Positions 11,455 through 22,502 of a stretch of DNA of 64,000 nt are shown here, in pieces. This stretch comes from Lysobacter_F sp035645555 (GTDB lineage Bacteria > Pseudomonadota > Gammaproteobacteria > Xanthomonadales > Xanthomonadaceae), in the NCBI GenBank assembly GCA_035645555.1, contig DASQMI010000086.1, positions 1 through 64,000 of the forward strand, given 5' to 3'. The translations under genes were made by a program, and so were the position numbers. The notes beneath the pieces were generated by a model. It was not told where the DNA came from. It saw nothing but the letters and a program-made list of their open reading frames with translations, and made no database searches. Position 1 is the first letter of the stretch. Every line of letters starts with the position of its first letter.

Positions 11455-13163
11455 GGCGCGCGCCCGCGCTGCGCCGCCGCGATGCGCGCGAGGCCGGGGT
11501 CTGGCCCGACGACGTGCCGCCGCTGCTGCGGCGCGTGTACGCCGCGCGCGGCGCGACTACGATCGAGCTGGCGCGTCCGCGCCTGGCCCAGCTGTTGCCG
11601 CCGGACGGCCTGCTCGGCCTGGCGGCGGCGACCACGCTGCTGGCCGACGCGATCAAACGCGAGCGCCACATCGTGGTGGTCGGCGATTTCGACTGCGATG
11701 GCGCCACTGCCTGTGCAGTCGGGGTGCGCGGCCTGCGCATGCTCGGCGCGCGCCGGGTCTCGCACGCGGTGCCGAACCGCTTCGTCCACGGCTACGGGCT
11801 GTCGCCAGCGCTGGTCGACGAGCTGGCCGCGCTCGAACCCGACCTGCTGGTCACCGTCGACCACGGCATCGCCTGCCATGCCGGCATCGCCGCCGCCAAG
11901 GCGCGCGGCTGGCAGGTGCTGGTCACCGACCATCATCTGCCCGGCGCATCGCTGCCGCCGGCGGATGCGATCGTCAACCCGAACCAGCCGGGCGATGCGT
12001 TCCCGAGCAAGGCGCTCGCCGGCGTCGGGGTGATGTTCTACGTGCTGCTGGCGCTACGTCGGCACCTGCGCGACGCGGCACGGCTGGCCGAACCGCCGCC
12101 GGATCTGGCGACGCTGCTCGATCTGGTCGCGGTGGGCACCGTGGCCGACCTGGTGCCGCTGGATGCGAACAACCGCGCGCTGGTCGCCGCTGGGCTGCGC
12201 CGCCTGCGGGCAGGGCAGGGCTGCGCCGGCCTGCATGCGCTGGTCGAGGTGGCGCGTCGCGACGCGCGCGTGCTGACCGCGGCGGACATCGGTTATGCCC
12301 TCGCGCCTCGGCTGAATGCGGCCGGACGTCTGGAGGACATGGCGCTCGGCATCGAGTGCCTGCTCGCGGACGATTCGGCGCGGGCGCGCGACATCGCGCA
12401 GACGCTGGACGAGATCAATGCCGAGCGGCGTGCGGTGCAGCAGCAGATGACCGACGAGGCCGAAGCCGCCGTCGCGCGCATTGCGCTCGACGGCACGCTG
12501 CCGCCGGTGCTGTGCCTGTACGACCCGGACTGGCATCCCGGCGTGGTCGGCCTGGTCGCCTCCAGGCTGAAGGAGCGCCTGCACCGTCCGGTGGTCGCGT
12601 TCGCCCCGGCCGAGCCCGGTGCGCCCAGTCTGCGCGGCTCGGCACGTTCGATCCCCGGCTTCCACATCCGCGATGCGCTGGCGATGGTGGCCGCGCGGCA
12701 GGCGGCGCTGATCGAGCGCTTCGGCGGGCATGCGATGGCGGCCGGGCTGTCGCTGCGCAGCGAGGCGCTGGCGCCGTTCCAGACCGCGTTCGAGGCGTGC
12801 GCGGGCGAGCTGCTGACGCCGGAGCTGCTGCAGGCGGAGATCCACAGCGATGGCGAACTCGCGGCGGCGGAATTCACCCGGGCGCACGCCGAATGCCTTC
12901 GCGACGGTGGCCCATGGGGCGCAGGCTTCCCGGAGCCGCAGTTCGACGGCGAGTTCGAGGTGCTCGGCTGGCGCGTGGTCGCCCAGCGCCACCTGCGGCT
13001 GGAGCTGGCCTGCGGGGGACGCCGGCTGGAGGCGATCGAGTTCGGCGGCTGGGACGGCACGCCGCCGCCGGCGCGGGTACGGCTGGTGTTCCGGCTGGAA
13101 CCCGACGACTGGCGCGGCGGCGATGCGGTGCAGCTGGTGGTGCTGCACCGCGAACCGGCCTGA
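11451..13163 (+). CDS. recJ: single-stranded-DNA-specific exonuclease RecJ
   Basis: Processive 5'-3' ssDNA exonuclease of the DHH phosphoesterase family, acting in RecF-pathway recombination and mismatch repair. The 570 aa show the metal-binding motifs in order: VVVGDFDCDG (about 71-80), LLVTVDHGI, VTDHHLPG (the DHH motif) and VAVGTVADLVPL. The DHHA1 domain follows with RLNAAGRLEDM, RGSARSIPGFHIRDAL and FGGHAMAAGLS. The start at 11451 overlaps the rpfE stop as ATGA; a start at 11424 would add nine poorly conserved residues. It converges with the acyltransferase gene, leaving only three bases between them. Confidence 0.95.
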   Translation: MRRAPALRRRDAREAGVWPDDVPPLLRRVYAARGATTIELARPRLAQLLPPDGLLGLAAATTLLADAIKRERHIVVVGDFDCDGATACAVGVRGLRMLGARRVSHAVPNRFVHGYGLSPALVDELAALEPDLLVTVDHGIACHAGIAAAKARGWQVLVTDHHLPGASLPPADAIVNPNQPGDAFPSKALAGVGVMFYVLLALRRHLRDAARLAEPPPDLATLLDLVAVGTVADLVPLDANNRALVAAGLRRLRAGQGCAGLHALVEVARRDARVLTAADIGYALAPRLNAAGRLEDMALGIECLLADDSARARDIAQTLDEINAERRAVQQQMTDEAEAAVARIALDGTLPPVLCLYDPDWHPGVVGLVASRLKERLHRPVVAFAPAEPGAPSLRGSARSIPGFHIRDALAMVAARQAALIERFGGHAMAAGLSLRSEALAPFQTAFEACAGELLTPELLQAEIHSDGELAAAEFTRAHAECLRDGGPWGAGFPEPQFDGEFEVLGWRVVAQRHLRLELACGGRRLEAIEFGGWDGTPPPARVRLVFRLEPDDWRGGDAVQLVVLHREPA

Positions 13164-13166
13164 GAC

Positions 13167-14345
13167 TCAGCGCGCGGTCGCCAGCGCCGCGTTCGCGGGT
13201 GCCGTGCGGGCAGGCAGGCCGAACAGCGGCCGCAGCGGCGCGACCCGCCGGATCGCTTCGTACGCGCCGAAGCAGAGCGCGAACGTCGCCAGCACCAGCA
13301 ACGGGCCTTCCACGACCGGCGCCAGGGCCAGCGGCTTCAGGTGGTGCGCCAGCACGATGATCACGGTCTGGTGGAGGATATAGACCGGATACACCGCAGG
13401 GGTCAGATAGCGCACCGCCGCGCTCGGCCCGTGCACCCAGCGGCGGGCGAAGCCGAGGATCGCCACCACCGCGCACCACTGCATGACACCCCAGGCCAGG
13501 TGCATCGCGCCCCGCACCAGCGCCGGCGGCGAGGCGGCGTCACGGAACAGCGCGAAATAGACGAGCAGCGCCGCGTAGGCGGCCGCCGCGAGCACCAGCG
13601 CGGGCCAGCGCCCGCGCTCGACCGCGGCCCAGAACGGTGCCGCGTGCGCTACCGCGAAGCCCAGCAGGAACAGCGGCAGGTACTGCGCGTGGTTGTACAG
13701 GTCATCCACCAGCGCATGCGTGGAGCCGAAGTGGTCGATCAGCAGCACGCGCGCCAGGCCGAGCGCGAGCGCCGGCCACAGCAGCAGCCCGGCGCCGGCG
13801 AGCAGGCGGTCGCGCCCGCGGCCGAGCGCGGCCCGGGCCCGCGACGGCAGCGCCTTCAGCAGCGCCACCAGCGCCAGGGTGTATACCCACAGATAGGCGA
13901 CGAACCACAGGTGGTTCCAGGTCGGCAGGATCAGGCAGTCGTCATCGCGGCAAAAACCCTGGTACGCGCTGAGATAGCGGCCGTAGAACGCCAGGTAGCC
14001 CTCCCGGTAACCGCCGGGCAGCTTTTCCACCACTTCGTAGTACGCCTGCGGCGGCACCACCACCACCATCCCGAACGCCAGCGGCAGCAGCAGCCGCCAC
14101 GAACGCGCGGCGAGGAAGCCGCCCGGCGCACGCGCGAGCAGGAACGCGGTCGCCGCGCCCGACACCAGGAACAGCAGCGAGAGCCGCCATGGCGCGGTGA
14201 GCAGCATCAGCGGCTCCAGCGTCGGACCCGCGTGCGGGCTTTTCACGTGCCAGTCCCAGCTCACGTAATACATGCCCACGTGGTAGAGCACGAGCAGGCC
14301 GAACGCGGCCACGCGCACGGCATCGAGGTCGTATCGTCGGTTCAT
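13167..14345 (-). CDS. acyltransferase family 3 membrane protein
   Basis: A 392-aa polytopic membrane protein of the acyltransferase-3 group, whose members transfer acyl groups to extracytoplasmic sugars or glycans. It begins RRYDLDAVRVAAFGLLVLYHVGMYY, with the Arg and His typical of the first helix, and shows roughly ten hydrophobic segments. The ATG at 14345 is chosen because GGAGG precedes it and the family N-terminus starts there. It is divergent from rpfD and convergent with recJ. The acceptor substrate cannot be inferred. Known rpf clusters, as I recall them, do not have a gene here, so it may be an insertion. Confidence 0.85.
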   Translation of the reverse strand: MNRRYDLDAVRVAAFGLLVLYHVGMYYVSWDWHVKSPHAGPTLEPLMLLTAPWRLSLLFLVSGAATAFLLARAPGGFLAARSWRLLLPLAFGMVVVVPPQAYYEVVEKLPGGYREGYLAFYGRYLSAYQGFCRDDDCLILPTWNHLWFVAYLWVYTLALVALLKALPSRARAALGRGRDRLLAGAGLLLWPALALGLARVLLIDHFGSTHALVDDLYNHAQYLPLFLLGFAVAHAAPFWAAVERGRWPALVLAAAAYAALLVYFALFRDAASPPALVRGAMHLAWGVMQWCAVVAILGFARRWVHGPSAAVRYLTPAVYPVYILHQTVIIVLAHHLKPLALAPVVEGPLLVLATFALCFGAYEAIRRVAPLRPLFGLPARTAPANAALATAR

Positions 14346-14481
14346 GGCGGCCTCCAGGACGGAGGCGCGAGCGTGCCGGCCGCGCAACGCGGCCGGGTGG
14401 GCGAGGTGACGGGTGCCCGCGCCCCGGTGACGAGTCGCGGGCGCACGGGGACGAGCGGGGACGGGGCCGGCGACGCCGGCC

Positions 14482-14487
14482 TAGAAT
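14482..14487 (+). promoter_or_regulatory. probable -10 of rpfD (leaderless)
   Basis: TAGAAT is followed by 7 bases and the ATG at 14495. The alternative upstream ATG at 14486 overlaps the hexamer itself, which argues that the downstream ATG is the real start if this promoter is used. Confidence 0.45.
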
Positions 14488-14494
14488 GCCCGCG

Positions 14495-15379
14495 ATGAGC
14501 GCTACCCCTTCGCCTCCGTCGCGCGATCGGCGCCAGCCCTGGCGGAGCCCGGCCGTGCAGATCGCCTGCTGGGTCGCCGCCGCCGTGGTCACCGCCACCG
14601 GCAACAGCCTGACCGTGCTGATGGACGTGCGCCGCGCGGGCCTGCCGGTCGAGTCCTGGGAGCCGGTGGTGTGGGAGTGGTCGAGCGTCCTGGTGCTGCT
14701 GGCGCTGGTGCCGGCGGTGGTGCTGTTCACCCGCCGCTTCCCGCTGCACTGGGACACCTGGCGGCGTGCGCTGCCGGCGCACCTGCTGGCGAGCGTGGCG
14801 TTCTCGCTGGCGCACGTGCTGGCCATGGTCGCGCTGCGCAAGGCGGCGTACGCGTTGCAGGGCGACAGCTACGGGTTCGGGCCGTGGCCGCGCGAGCTGC
14901 TGTACGAATACCTGAAGGACGTGCGCACCTACGCCGCGATGGTGGCGGTGGTCGAGCTCTACCGCCTGTTCCTGCGCCGCCTGCAGGGCGAGGTCCGGCT
15001 GTTGGATGCGCCGGAGGAGGGGGAACCGGTCGAGCCGGTGGAGCGCCCGCAGCGGTTCCTCGTGCGCAAGCTCGGCCGCGAGTTCCTGATCGCCGCCGCC
15101 GACATCGAGTGGCTGCAGGCGTCCGGCAATTACGTGAACCTGCGCGTGCGCGGACACGACTACCCGCTGCGCACCACCCTGGCGGGGATCGAGGGCCGGC
15201 TCGACCCGGACCGCTTCGCGCGCATCCACCGCAGTTACATCGTCAACCTCGGCCTGCTGGCGGCGATCGAGCCGCAGGACACCGGCGACGCGCGCGTCCA
15301 CCTGCGCGACGGCACCGTACTGCCGTGCAGCCGGCGCTACCGCGACGCGCTGCGTCAGCGCCTCGCCGCCGCGGCCTGA
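14495..15379 (+). CDS. rpfD: membrane-bound LytTR-family regulator (RpfD-like)
   Basis: A 294-aa predicted membrane-anchored DNA-binding regulator. Four hydrophobic segments lie within residues 15-170 (including IACWVAAAVVTATGNSLTVL and VLVLLALVPAVVLF). A C-terminal LytTR domain (about 195-290) contains FLIAAADIEWLQASGNYVNL and RIHRSYIVNLGLLAAIEP. Position directly upstream of prfB-lysS matches rpfD of the Xanthomonas rpf region. The input signal is unknown; there is no receiver domain, so sensing is presumably by the membrane part. Its divergent neighbour is an acyltransferase. Confidence 0.8.
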   Translation: MSATPSPPSRDRRQPWRSPAVQIACWVAAAVVTATGNSLTVLMDVRRAGLPVESWEPVVWEWSSVLVLLALVPAVVLFTRRFPLHWDTWRRALPAHLLASVAFSLAHVLAMVALRKAAYALQGDSYGFGPWPRELLYEYLKDVRTYAAMVAVVELYRLFLRRLQGEVRLLDAPEEGEPVEPVERPQRFLVRKLGREFLIAAADIEWLQASGNYVNLRVRGHDYPLRTTLAGIEGRLDPDRFARIHRSYIVNLGLLAAIEPQDTGDARVHLRDGTVLPCSRRYRDALRQRLAAAA

Positions 15380-15400
15380 CGGCCGCGCACTGCGGGCTGC

Positions 15401-15406
15401 TAGAAT
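15401..15406 (+). promoter_or_regulatory. probable -10 of prfB
   Basis: TAGAAT lies 31 bases before the prfB ATG. CTGACG, 19 bases upstream, is a weak -35 candidate. It is the same hexamer as seen before rpfD, rpfF and rpmJ. Confidence 0.45.
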
Positions 15407-15437
15407 TCCGCCTCTTTTCCGACCGGACCCTGGTTCG

Positions 15438-16566
15438 ATGATCGAGCTCAATCCCGTCCGCCAGCGCATCGCCGATCTGATCGATCGGCTGGACGCGCTG
15501 AGGGGGTATCTTTGACTACGACCGCAAGGTCGAACGTCTCGAAGAAGTCAACCGCGAGCTGGAAAGCCCGGACGTCTGGAACGACGCCGAGCGCGCACAG
15601 GCGCTGGGCCGCGAGCGCGCGTCGCTGGAAAAGATCGTCGTCGGCATTCGCTCGCTGAAGGAAGGTCTCGGCGGTGCCGGTGAGCTCCTCGATCTGGCCG
15701 AGCTGGAGAACGACGACGCCACCGCGCAGGCGGTGGTCGACGACGTCGAGCGTTACGCGCGCGAGGTCGAGAAGCTGGAGTTCCAGCGCATGTTCTCCGG
15801 CAAGATGGACGGCGCCAACGCGTTCGTCGACATCCAGGCCGGCGCCGGCGGCACCGAAGCGCAGGACTGGGCCGAGATGCTGCTGCGCATGTACCTGCGC
15901 TGGTGCGAATCGCGCGGCTGGAAGACCGAACTGCTGGAAGTGAGCGGCGGTGAAGTTGCCGGCATCAAGTCGGCGACGTTTCGCGTCGAGGGCGACTACG
16001 CCTACGGCTGGCTGAAGACCGAGACCGGCGTGCACCGGCTGGTGCGCAAGTCGCCGTTCGATTCCGACAACCGCCGGCATACCAGCTTCACCTCGGTATT
16101 CGTCTCGCCGGAAGTCGACGACGACATCGACATCGAGATCAACCCGGCCGACCTGCGGACCGATGTGTACCGTTCCTCCGGTGCGGGCGGCCAGCACGTC
16201 AACAAGACCGAGTCCGCGGTGCGCATCACCCACGTGCCGAGCGGCATCGTGGTGGCCTGCCAGACCGAGCGCAGCCAGCACGCCAACCGCGACCGCGCGA
16301 TGAAGATGCTCAAGGCGAAGCTGTACGAGCTCGAGCTGCAGAAGCGCAACGCCGAGAAGGCGGCGCTGGAAGCGTCCAAGTCCGACATCGGCTGGGGCAG
16401 CCAGATCCGCAACTACGTGCTCGACCAGAGCCGCATCAAGGACCTGCGCACGGGCGTGGAGCGCAGCGACACCCAGAAGGTGCTCGACGGCGACCTCGAC
16501 GAGTTCGTCGAGGCCAGCCTCAAAGCCGGCCTCGAGGTCGGCGCCAAACGCAGCGACGCGGCCTGA
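15438..16566 (+). CDS. prfB: peptide chain release factor 2 (programmed +1 frameshift)
   Basis: Terminates translation at UGA and UAA. The reading frame is in two parts: 25 codons from 15438 to CTT at 15510-15512, then an in-frame TGA (15513-15515), then the +1 frame from GAC at 15514 to 16566, giving 375 aa. The anticodon-mimic SPF (in RKSPFDSDNRRH) identifies RF2 rather than RF1. GGQ, in SSGAGGQHVNKTESAVRITH near residue 249, is the peptidyl-hydrolysis motif. It lies 59 bases upstream of lysS, a widespread pairing. The frameshift autoregulates RF2: low RF2 makes the ribosome pause at UGA and shift. Confidence 0.97.
15501..15516 (+). promoter_or_regulatory. prfB recoding signal
   Basis: AGGGGGTATCTTTGAC: an internal Shine-Dalgarno-like AGGGGG three bases before the slippery CTT, followed by TGA and C. 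This is the canonical RF2 autoregulatory frameshift site. Confidence 0.97.
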
Positions 16567-16625
16567 GCCGCGTCGATCGCGCCACGGCCTCCGGCCGTCC
16601 CCTGCCTTCCACTTCCGACACCGCC

Positions 16626-18146
<1,521 letters not shown>

Positions 18147-18264
18147 CCCCGCGCACGACAGGCCGCCCGGCCGGCTTCAGTTCCCGGGCACCCGGTCGCT
18201 ATCGGTGCACGGAGGGTCGCGTTATGCTGCCCAGGACGGAGCACCTCATGGGACGGGATCCGGC

Positions 18265-19323
18265 GTGAACGTCGTCATCGTCGATGATCAGAGCTCGGCG
18301 CGCACGATGTTGCGGCACATCGTGGAGGACATCTCCGCGGAGCTGAACGTTCATGACTTCGGCGAGGCGGAGGCCGCGCTGCGCTGGTGCGAGGCCGATC
18401 AGCCCGACCTGCTGCTGCTCGACTACCGCATGCCGGGGATGGACGGGCTCGAGTTCGCGCGCCGCTTCCGCCGCATGCCGCTGCATCGCGACATCCCGAT
18501 CGTGCTGATCACCGTCGTCGGCGACGAGCCGGTGCGGCAGGCGGCGCTGGAAGCGGGGGTCATCGATTTCCTGGTCAAGCCGGTGCGCCCGCGCGAGTTG
18601 CGCGCGCGTTGCCGCAACCTGCTGGCGCTGCGCCAGCAGGCCGAGAGCGTCAAGCAGCGGGCGCTGTCGCTGGAGCAGCGGCTGCTGGCCAGCATGCACG
18701 AGGTGGAGGAGCGCGAGCGGGAGACCCTGCAGCGACTCGCCCGTGCAATCGAATACCGCGACCTCGGCACCAGCGCGTTCCTCGAGCGGATGGCGCATGT
18801 CGCCGGCATGATCGCCGAGTACATCGGCCTGCCGGAGGATACCTGCCGGCTGATCGAGATGGCCGCGCCGCTGCACGACATCGGCAAGATCGCCATTCCG
18901 GACGCGATCCTGCTCAAGAAGGGGCCGCTGACCGAGGACGAGATGCAGGTGATGCGCAAGCATCCGCAGATCGGCCACGAGCTGCTGAGCGGCAGCCAGA
19001 ACCGCTTCATCCAGCTCGGTGCGACCATCGCGTTGCGGCATCACGAGCGCTACGACGGCAGCGGCTATCCGCACGGGCTGAAGGGCGAGGCGATCCCGAT
19101 CGAGGCGCGGATCGTCGCCGTCGCCGATGTCGCCGACGCGCTGCTGTCGCCGCGTCCGTACAAGCGCCCGTGGACGGTGGAGGAGACGCTCGCGCACCTG
19201 TATGCCCAGCGCGGCCGCCTGTTCGACCCGCAATGCGTGGATGCGCTCGTGCGCAACCACACGCGCTTCCGCGAAATCTGCGAGCGGTATTCGATCGCGA
19301 CCACGATTCCGGATCTGCACTGA
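18265..19323 (+). CDS. rpfG: RpfG: receiver plus HD-GYP c-di-GMP phosphodiesterase
   Basis: Output regulator of DSF quorum sensing: when phosphorylated through RpfC its HD-GYP domain hydrolyses cyclic di-GMP. The receiver (residues 1-125) has the acceptor Asp53 in LLLLDYRMPGMDG. The HD-GYP domain contains APLHDIGKIAIPD (HD) and HHERYDGSGYP (GYP). The region ALEAGVIDFLVKPVRPRELR is almost identical to Xanthomonas RpfG as I remember it. The GTG at 18265 gives 352 aa; an in-frame GTG at 18205 would give 372 and neither has a strong Shine-Dalgarno. rpfC starts 3 bases after the stop. No rpfH lies between them. Confidence 0.95.
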   Translation: MNVVIVDDQSSARTMLRHIVEDISAELNVHDFGEAEAALRWCEADQPDLLLLDYRMPGMDGLEFARRFRRMPLHRDIPIVLITVVGDEPVRQAALEAGVIDFLVKPVRPRELRARCRNLLALRQQAESVKQRALSLEQRLLASMHEVEERERETLQRLARAIEYRDLGTSAFLERMAHVAGMIAEYIGLPEDTCRLIEMAAPLHDIGKIAIPDAILLKKGPLTEDEMQVMRKHPQIGHELLSGSQNRFIQLGATIALRHHERYDGSGYPHGLKGEAIPIEARIVAVADVADALLSPRPYKRPWTVEETLAHLYAQRGRLFDPQCVDALVRNHTRFREICERYSIATTIPDLH

Positions 19324-19326
19324 TCC

Positions 19327-21510
19327 ATGCAGGGGCTTCTTCACCAGTTGCGTTCGCGCCTGCACAAACGCCCGGATTCCGAGCACGCGCAGGACCTGAT
19401 CCGCATCGCGATCACCGCGCTGTTTTCCGCCTACATGGCGTGGAGCTATTTCAGCGCGGGCGGAAACGGCGCGGTCTCGATCACCTGGCTGGTGCTGCTG
19501 AGCGAGCTGCTGGTCGCGCTCGCACTGTTCGCGGCGATCGTGGCGCGGCCCGGGGTCTCGCACATTCGCCGCGCGATCGGCATGCTCGCCGACTACACCG
19601 GCATGGGCATCATCATGGCGGTCGAAGGCGAGACCGCGGCGCCGCTGTACGGCGTGTACCTATGGGTCACGATCGGCAACGGCATGCGCTACGGCAATCG
19701 CTACCTGCGTGCCGCGACCGCACTGGCGACGCTCTCGTTCTTCACCGTGATCATGATTTCGCCGTATTGGCGCGCCAGCCCGTACCTGTCGTGGGGCCTG
19801 CTGGTGGGACTGGCCGCGGTGCCGCTTTACTTCGACTCGCTGCTGCGGCAGCTGACCAGCGCGATCCAGGAGGCGCAGCGCGCCAACGAGGCGAAGAGCC
19901 GCTTCCTCGCCAACATGAGCCACGAGTTCCGCACGCCGCTCAACGGCCTGGCGGGAATGTCCGAGCTGCTGGCGACCACGCGACTGGATCAGGAGCAGCG
20001 CGAATGCGTCAGCACCATCCAGGCGTCCACCCGCGCGCTGATGGCGCTGGTGGAGGACGTGCTCGACATCTCGGCGATCGAAGCCGGCAAGCTCAAGCTC
20101 AACAAGCGTGATTTCTCGCCGCGCGACCTGCTGGATTCGATCAACCTGATCCTGCTGCCGCAGGCGAAAGCGAAGCGGCTGGTGTACGAAGCCGTGCTGG
20201 CGCCGGACGTGCCGGAGATGGTGCACGGCGACATGGGGCATGTGCGCCAGGTGCTGCTCAACCTGGCCGGCAATGCGGTCAAGTTCACCGATGCTGGCGC
20301 GGTGCGCGTGGTGGTCGAGACCGACGGCGCGAGCGGCAGCCAGATCCGGCTGCGCTTCACGGTCAGCGATACCGGGATCGGCATCCCGCCTGCCGTGCGC
20401 GGCCGGCTGTTCGAGGCGTTCGAACAGGCCGAGACCGGGCTGTCGCGCCGCTTCGGCGGCACCGGCCTCGGCCTCACCATCGCCAAGGGACTTACCGAAG
20501 CGATGGGTGGCACCCTGGGCTTCGACAGTACCGAAGGGCAGGGCAGCCGGTTCTGGTTCGTGCTGCCGTTCGACCCGGCGACGACACCGGCGCTCCCGGA
20601 GCCAGCGGGGTCGGAGGCGCCGGCCGCGGAGAGCGGCCCAGACACGCCTCGGAACGTGATCGCCTTCAGCGACCCGTTCCTGCGCCACCGCGCGCGCGTG
20701 CGCAGCATGAGCATCCTCGTCGCCGACGATCACGCCGCCAACCGCATGGTCCTGCTGCGCGTGCTGCAGAAGGCCGGCCATCGTGTCACCTGCGTCGACG
20801 GCGGAGAGGAGGTGCTCGACGCGGTGGCGGATGCCGATTTCGATGCGGTGGTCTGCGACCTGCACATGCCGGGCGTCAGCGGGCTGGACCTGCTCAAGCA
20901 GCTACGGGTGATGGGGTCCGGCGGCGGCCGGCGCACTCCGGTGGTCGTCTACAGCGCGGACGTGACTCCCGAGTCGATCCGTGCCTGCGAGCAGGCCGGG
21001 GCATGGGCGTTCCTGCCGAAGCCGGTGGCGACGACGCGCCTGCTCGACACGCTCGCGGACATCGCGACCAGCAGCGGCACGCGCAGCCAGCCGATGACCA
21101 CCGTCACGCGCACGGACGTCGGGGCGGGAGGCGAATCGGTATTCGACGCGGCCGTCCTGGACGAACTGGACGCGCTCGGTCTGGGCGAGAACTTCCAGCG
21201 CGAATTCGCCAGCCAGTGTCTGCGCGACGCCGAACAGTGCCTGGCCAAACTCGCCGTGGCCTGCGAGGCCAAGGACTGGGAGCAGGTGCGCGAACAGGCG
21301 CACGCGTTCAAGGGCGTGGTGGGAAGTCTGGGCCTGATCAAGCTCGCCGCGCTCGGCGGCGAGGTCATGCGACAGCCCGACTGGCAACTCGGGCGCGATT
21401 GGCGCTCCACGCTCGGCGAATTGCGCGAGCGGCTGGCGCAGGGACGTCAGCTCATCGAAGCGCGGGAGCTTCAGAGGAACGCCCGCGACGGCGGCGAGCG
21501 CACCTCCTGA
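19327..21510 (+). CDS. rpfC: RpfC: hybrid sensor kinase for DSF
   Basis: Inner-membrane hybrid histidine kinase that senses the cis-2-unsaturated fatty-acid signal DSF and passes phosphate to RpfG. At 727 aa it is essentially the Xanthomonas length. About five transmembrane helices fill residues 25-170. The dimerisation box SHEFRTPL has His199. ATPase boxes include NLAGNAVKF, DTGIGIP and GGTGLGL. The receiver has Asp511 in AVVCDLHMPG. The HPt domain has His659 in AHAFKGVVGSLG. It is coupled to rpfG upstream and converges tail-to-tail with rpfF only 12 bases away, the arrangement known from Xanthomonas, where RpfC also binds and restrains RpfF. Confidence 0.95.
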   Translation: MQGLLHQLRSRLHKRPDSEHAQDLIRIAITALFSAYMAWSYFSAGGNGAVSITWLVLLSELLVALALFAAIVARPGVSHIRRAIGMLADYTGMGIIMAVEGETAAPLYGVYLWVTIGNGMRYGNRYLRAATALATLSFFTVIMISPYWRASPYLSWGLLVGLAAVPLYFDSLLRQLTSAIQEAQRANEAKSRFLANMSHEFRTPLNGLAGMSELLATTRLDQEQRECVSTIQASTRALMALVEDVLDISAIEAGKLKLNKRDFSPRDLLDSINLILLPQAKAKRLVYEAVLAPDVPEMVHGDMGHVRQVLLNLAGNAVKFTDAGAVRVVVETDGASGSQIRLRFTVSDTGIGIPPAVRGRLFEAFEQAETGLSRRFGGTGLGLTIAKGLTEAMGGTLGFDSTEGQGSRFWFVLPFDPATTPALPEPAGSEAPAAESGPDTPRNVIAFSDPFLRHRARVRSMSILVADDHAANRMVLLRVLQKAGHRVTCVDGGEEVLDAVADADFDAVVCDLHMPGVSGLDLLKQLRVMGSGGGRRTPVVVYSADVTPESIRACEQAGAWAFLPKPVATTRLLDTLADIATSSGTRSQPMTTVTRTDVGAGGESVFDAAVLDELDALGLGENFQREFASQCLRDAEQCLAKLAVACEAKDWEQVREQAHAFKGVVGSLGLIKLAALGGEVMRQPDWQLGRDWRSTLGELRERLAQGRQLIEARELQRNARDGGERTS

Positions 21511-21522
21511 GCCCCGGCCGCC

Positions 21523-22413
21523 TCACGCCGCAGTGACCTCGGCGCCGGCGCGACGCGACTGCGCGCGCACCAGACGGTCCATCGTCCGAAGCGACTTCTC
21601 GCCCAGCTGCAGCGCGGTGTCGACCCAGATCTCGGTGATCCGCATCAGTTCGTCGAGACTGACGCCTTGCGCCAGCTGGCGGACCTGGTGCATCGCGGCG
21701 CGGGCATGCGGAATGCGGCGATTGGCGCGGATGACGTCTTCCACGGCCTGCGGGCCTTCGCCCTTCGGCACCACGATGTCGACCAGGCCCATCCGCTGCA
21801 GCTCGACCGCACTGTACAGATTGCCTTCCAGCATGATCCGCTCGGCCAGCGCCGGCGCGATACGCTTGCACATGAAGGAATACGCGCCCATGCCCGGGAA
21901 CAGGTCGAACAGCACCTCGGGCAGACCCATCATCGCGTCCTCCTCGGCAATGATCGTGTGGCAGCTCAGCGCCGCCTCGAAGCCGCCGCCCAGCGCGTTG
22001 CCCTGCACCAGCGCAATGCTGTGCGCGCCTGCGTTCAGACCGGCATAGAAGGCGTACACGCCGAGCACACATTGCCGTGCGTACGCCAGCAGCCCCGCGC
22101 GGTCCTGCTGCCGGATCAGGCGGCAGAACAGCTCGAGATCACCCCCGAGATTGAATACGTCGACGTCGGATGCCAGCACCACGTGCGGCAGCTGCGCATC
22201 GCCGCGCAGCGCGTTGTCCCGCCGCAGCCGCGCGCCGAGATCCTGCTGGTATTCGGTGATTTCCTCGACGAGCCGTTGCGAAAAGCACGCGCGTCCCGGC
22301 GACATTACCAGGTTGGCGTGCATGTGAATCCAGTAGACGGCCCGCTCGGTTTCCTCGACGACGCGCAGGGTGCGACTCGACTCGAGATGCTGGAAGGGAT
22401 ACACGACAGACAT
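21523..22413 (-). CDS. rpfF: RpfF: DSF synthase (crotonase family)
   Basis: Makes the diffusible signal factor, a cis-2-unsaturated fatty acid, from acyl-ACP by dehydratase and thioesterase activities. The 296 aa start at the ATG at 22413 behind GGAG. The crotonase core contains ALVQGNALGGGFEAALSCHT with catalytic Glu146, and GLPEVLFDLFPGMGAYSF with Glu166, the two glutamates known to be essential in Xanthomonas RpfF. The C-terminal LGEKSLRTMDRLVRAQSRR is also characteristic. The usual upstream partner rpfB is absent; the next gene upstream on this strand encodes a TraB-family protein. Confidence 0.95.
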   Translation of the reverse strand: MSVVYPFQHLESSRTLRVVEETERAVYWIHMHANLVMSPGRACFSQRLVEEITEYQQDLGARLRRDNALRGDAQLPHVVLASDVDVFNLGGDLELFCRLIRQQDRAGLLAYARQCVLGVYAFYAGLNAGAHSIALVQGNALGGGFEAALSCHTIIAEEDAMMGLPEVLFDLFPGMGAYSFMCKRIAPALAERIMLEGNLYSAVELQRMGLVDIVVPKGEGPQAVEDVIRANRRIPHARAAMHQVRQLAQGVSLDELMRITEIWVDTALQLGEKSLRTMDRLVRAQSRRAGAEVTAA

Positions 22414-22496
22414 GGCTGGCACTCCGGTAGTTGGTCCGTCCGGCCGGTCGCAGTTCAGGACGGCAAAAAGGGGGTTGTTCTTGCGCCCGACGGCCG

Positions 22497-22502
22497 ATTC
22501 TA
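22497..22502 (-). promoter_or_regulatory. probable -10 of rpfF
   Basis: On the minus strand this reads TAGAAT, giving a leader of roughly 80 bases before the rpfF ATG. The whole 299-base gap between rpfF and the next gene is locally richer in A/T runs than its surroundings. Short open frames in it look non-coding. Confidence 0.4.
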
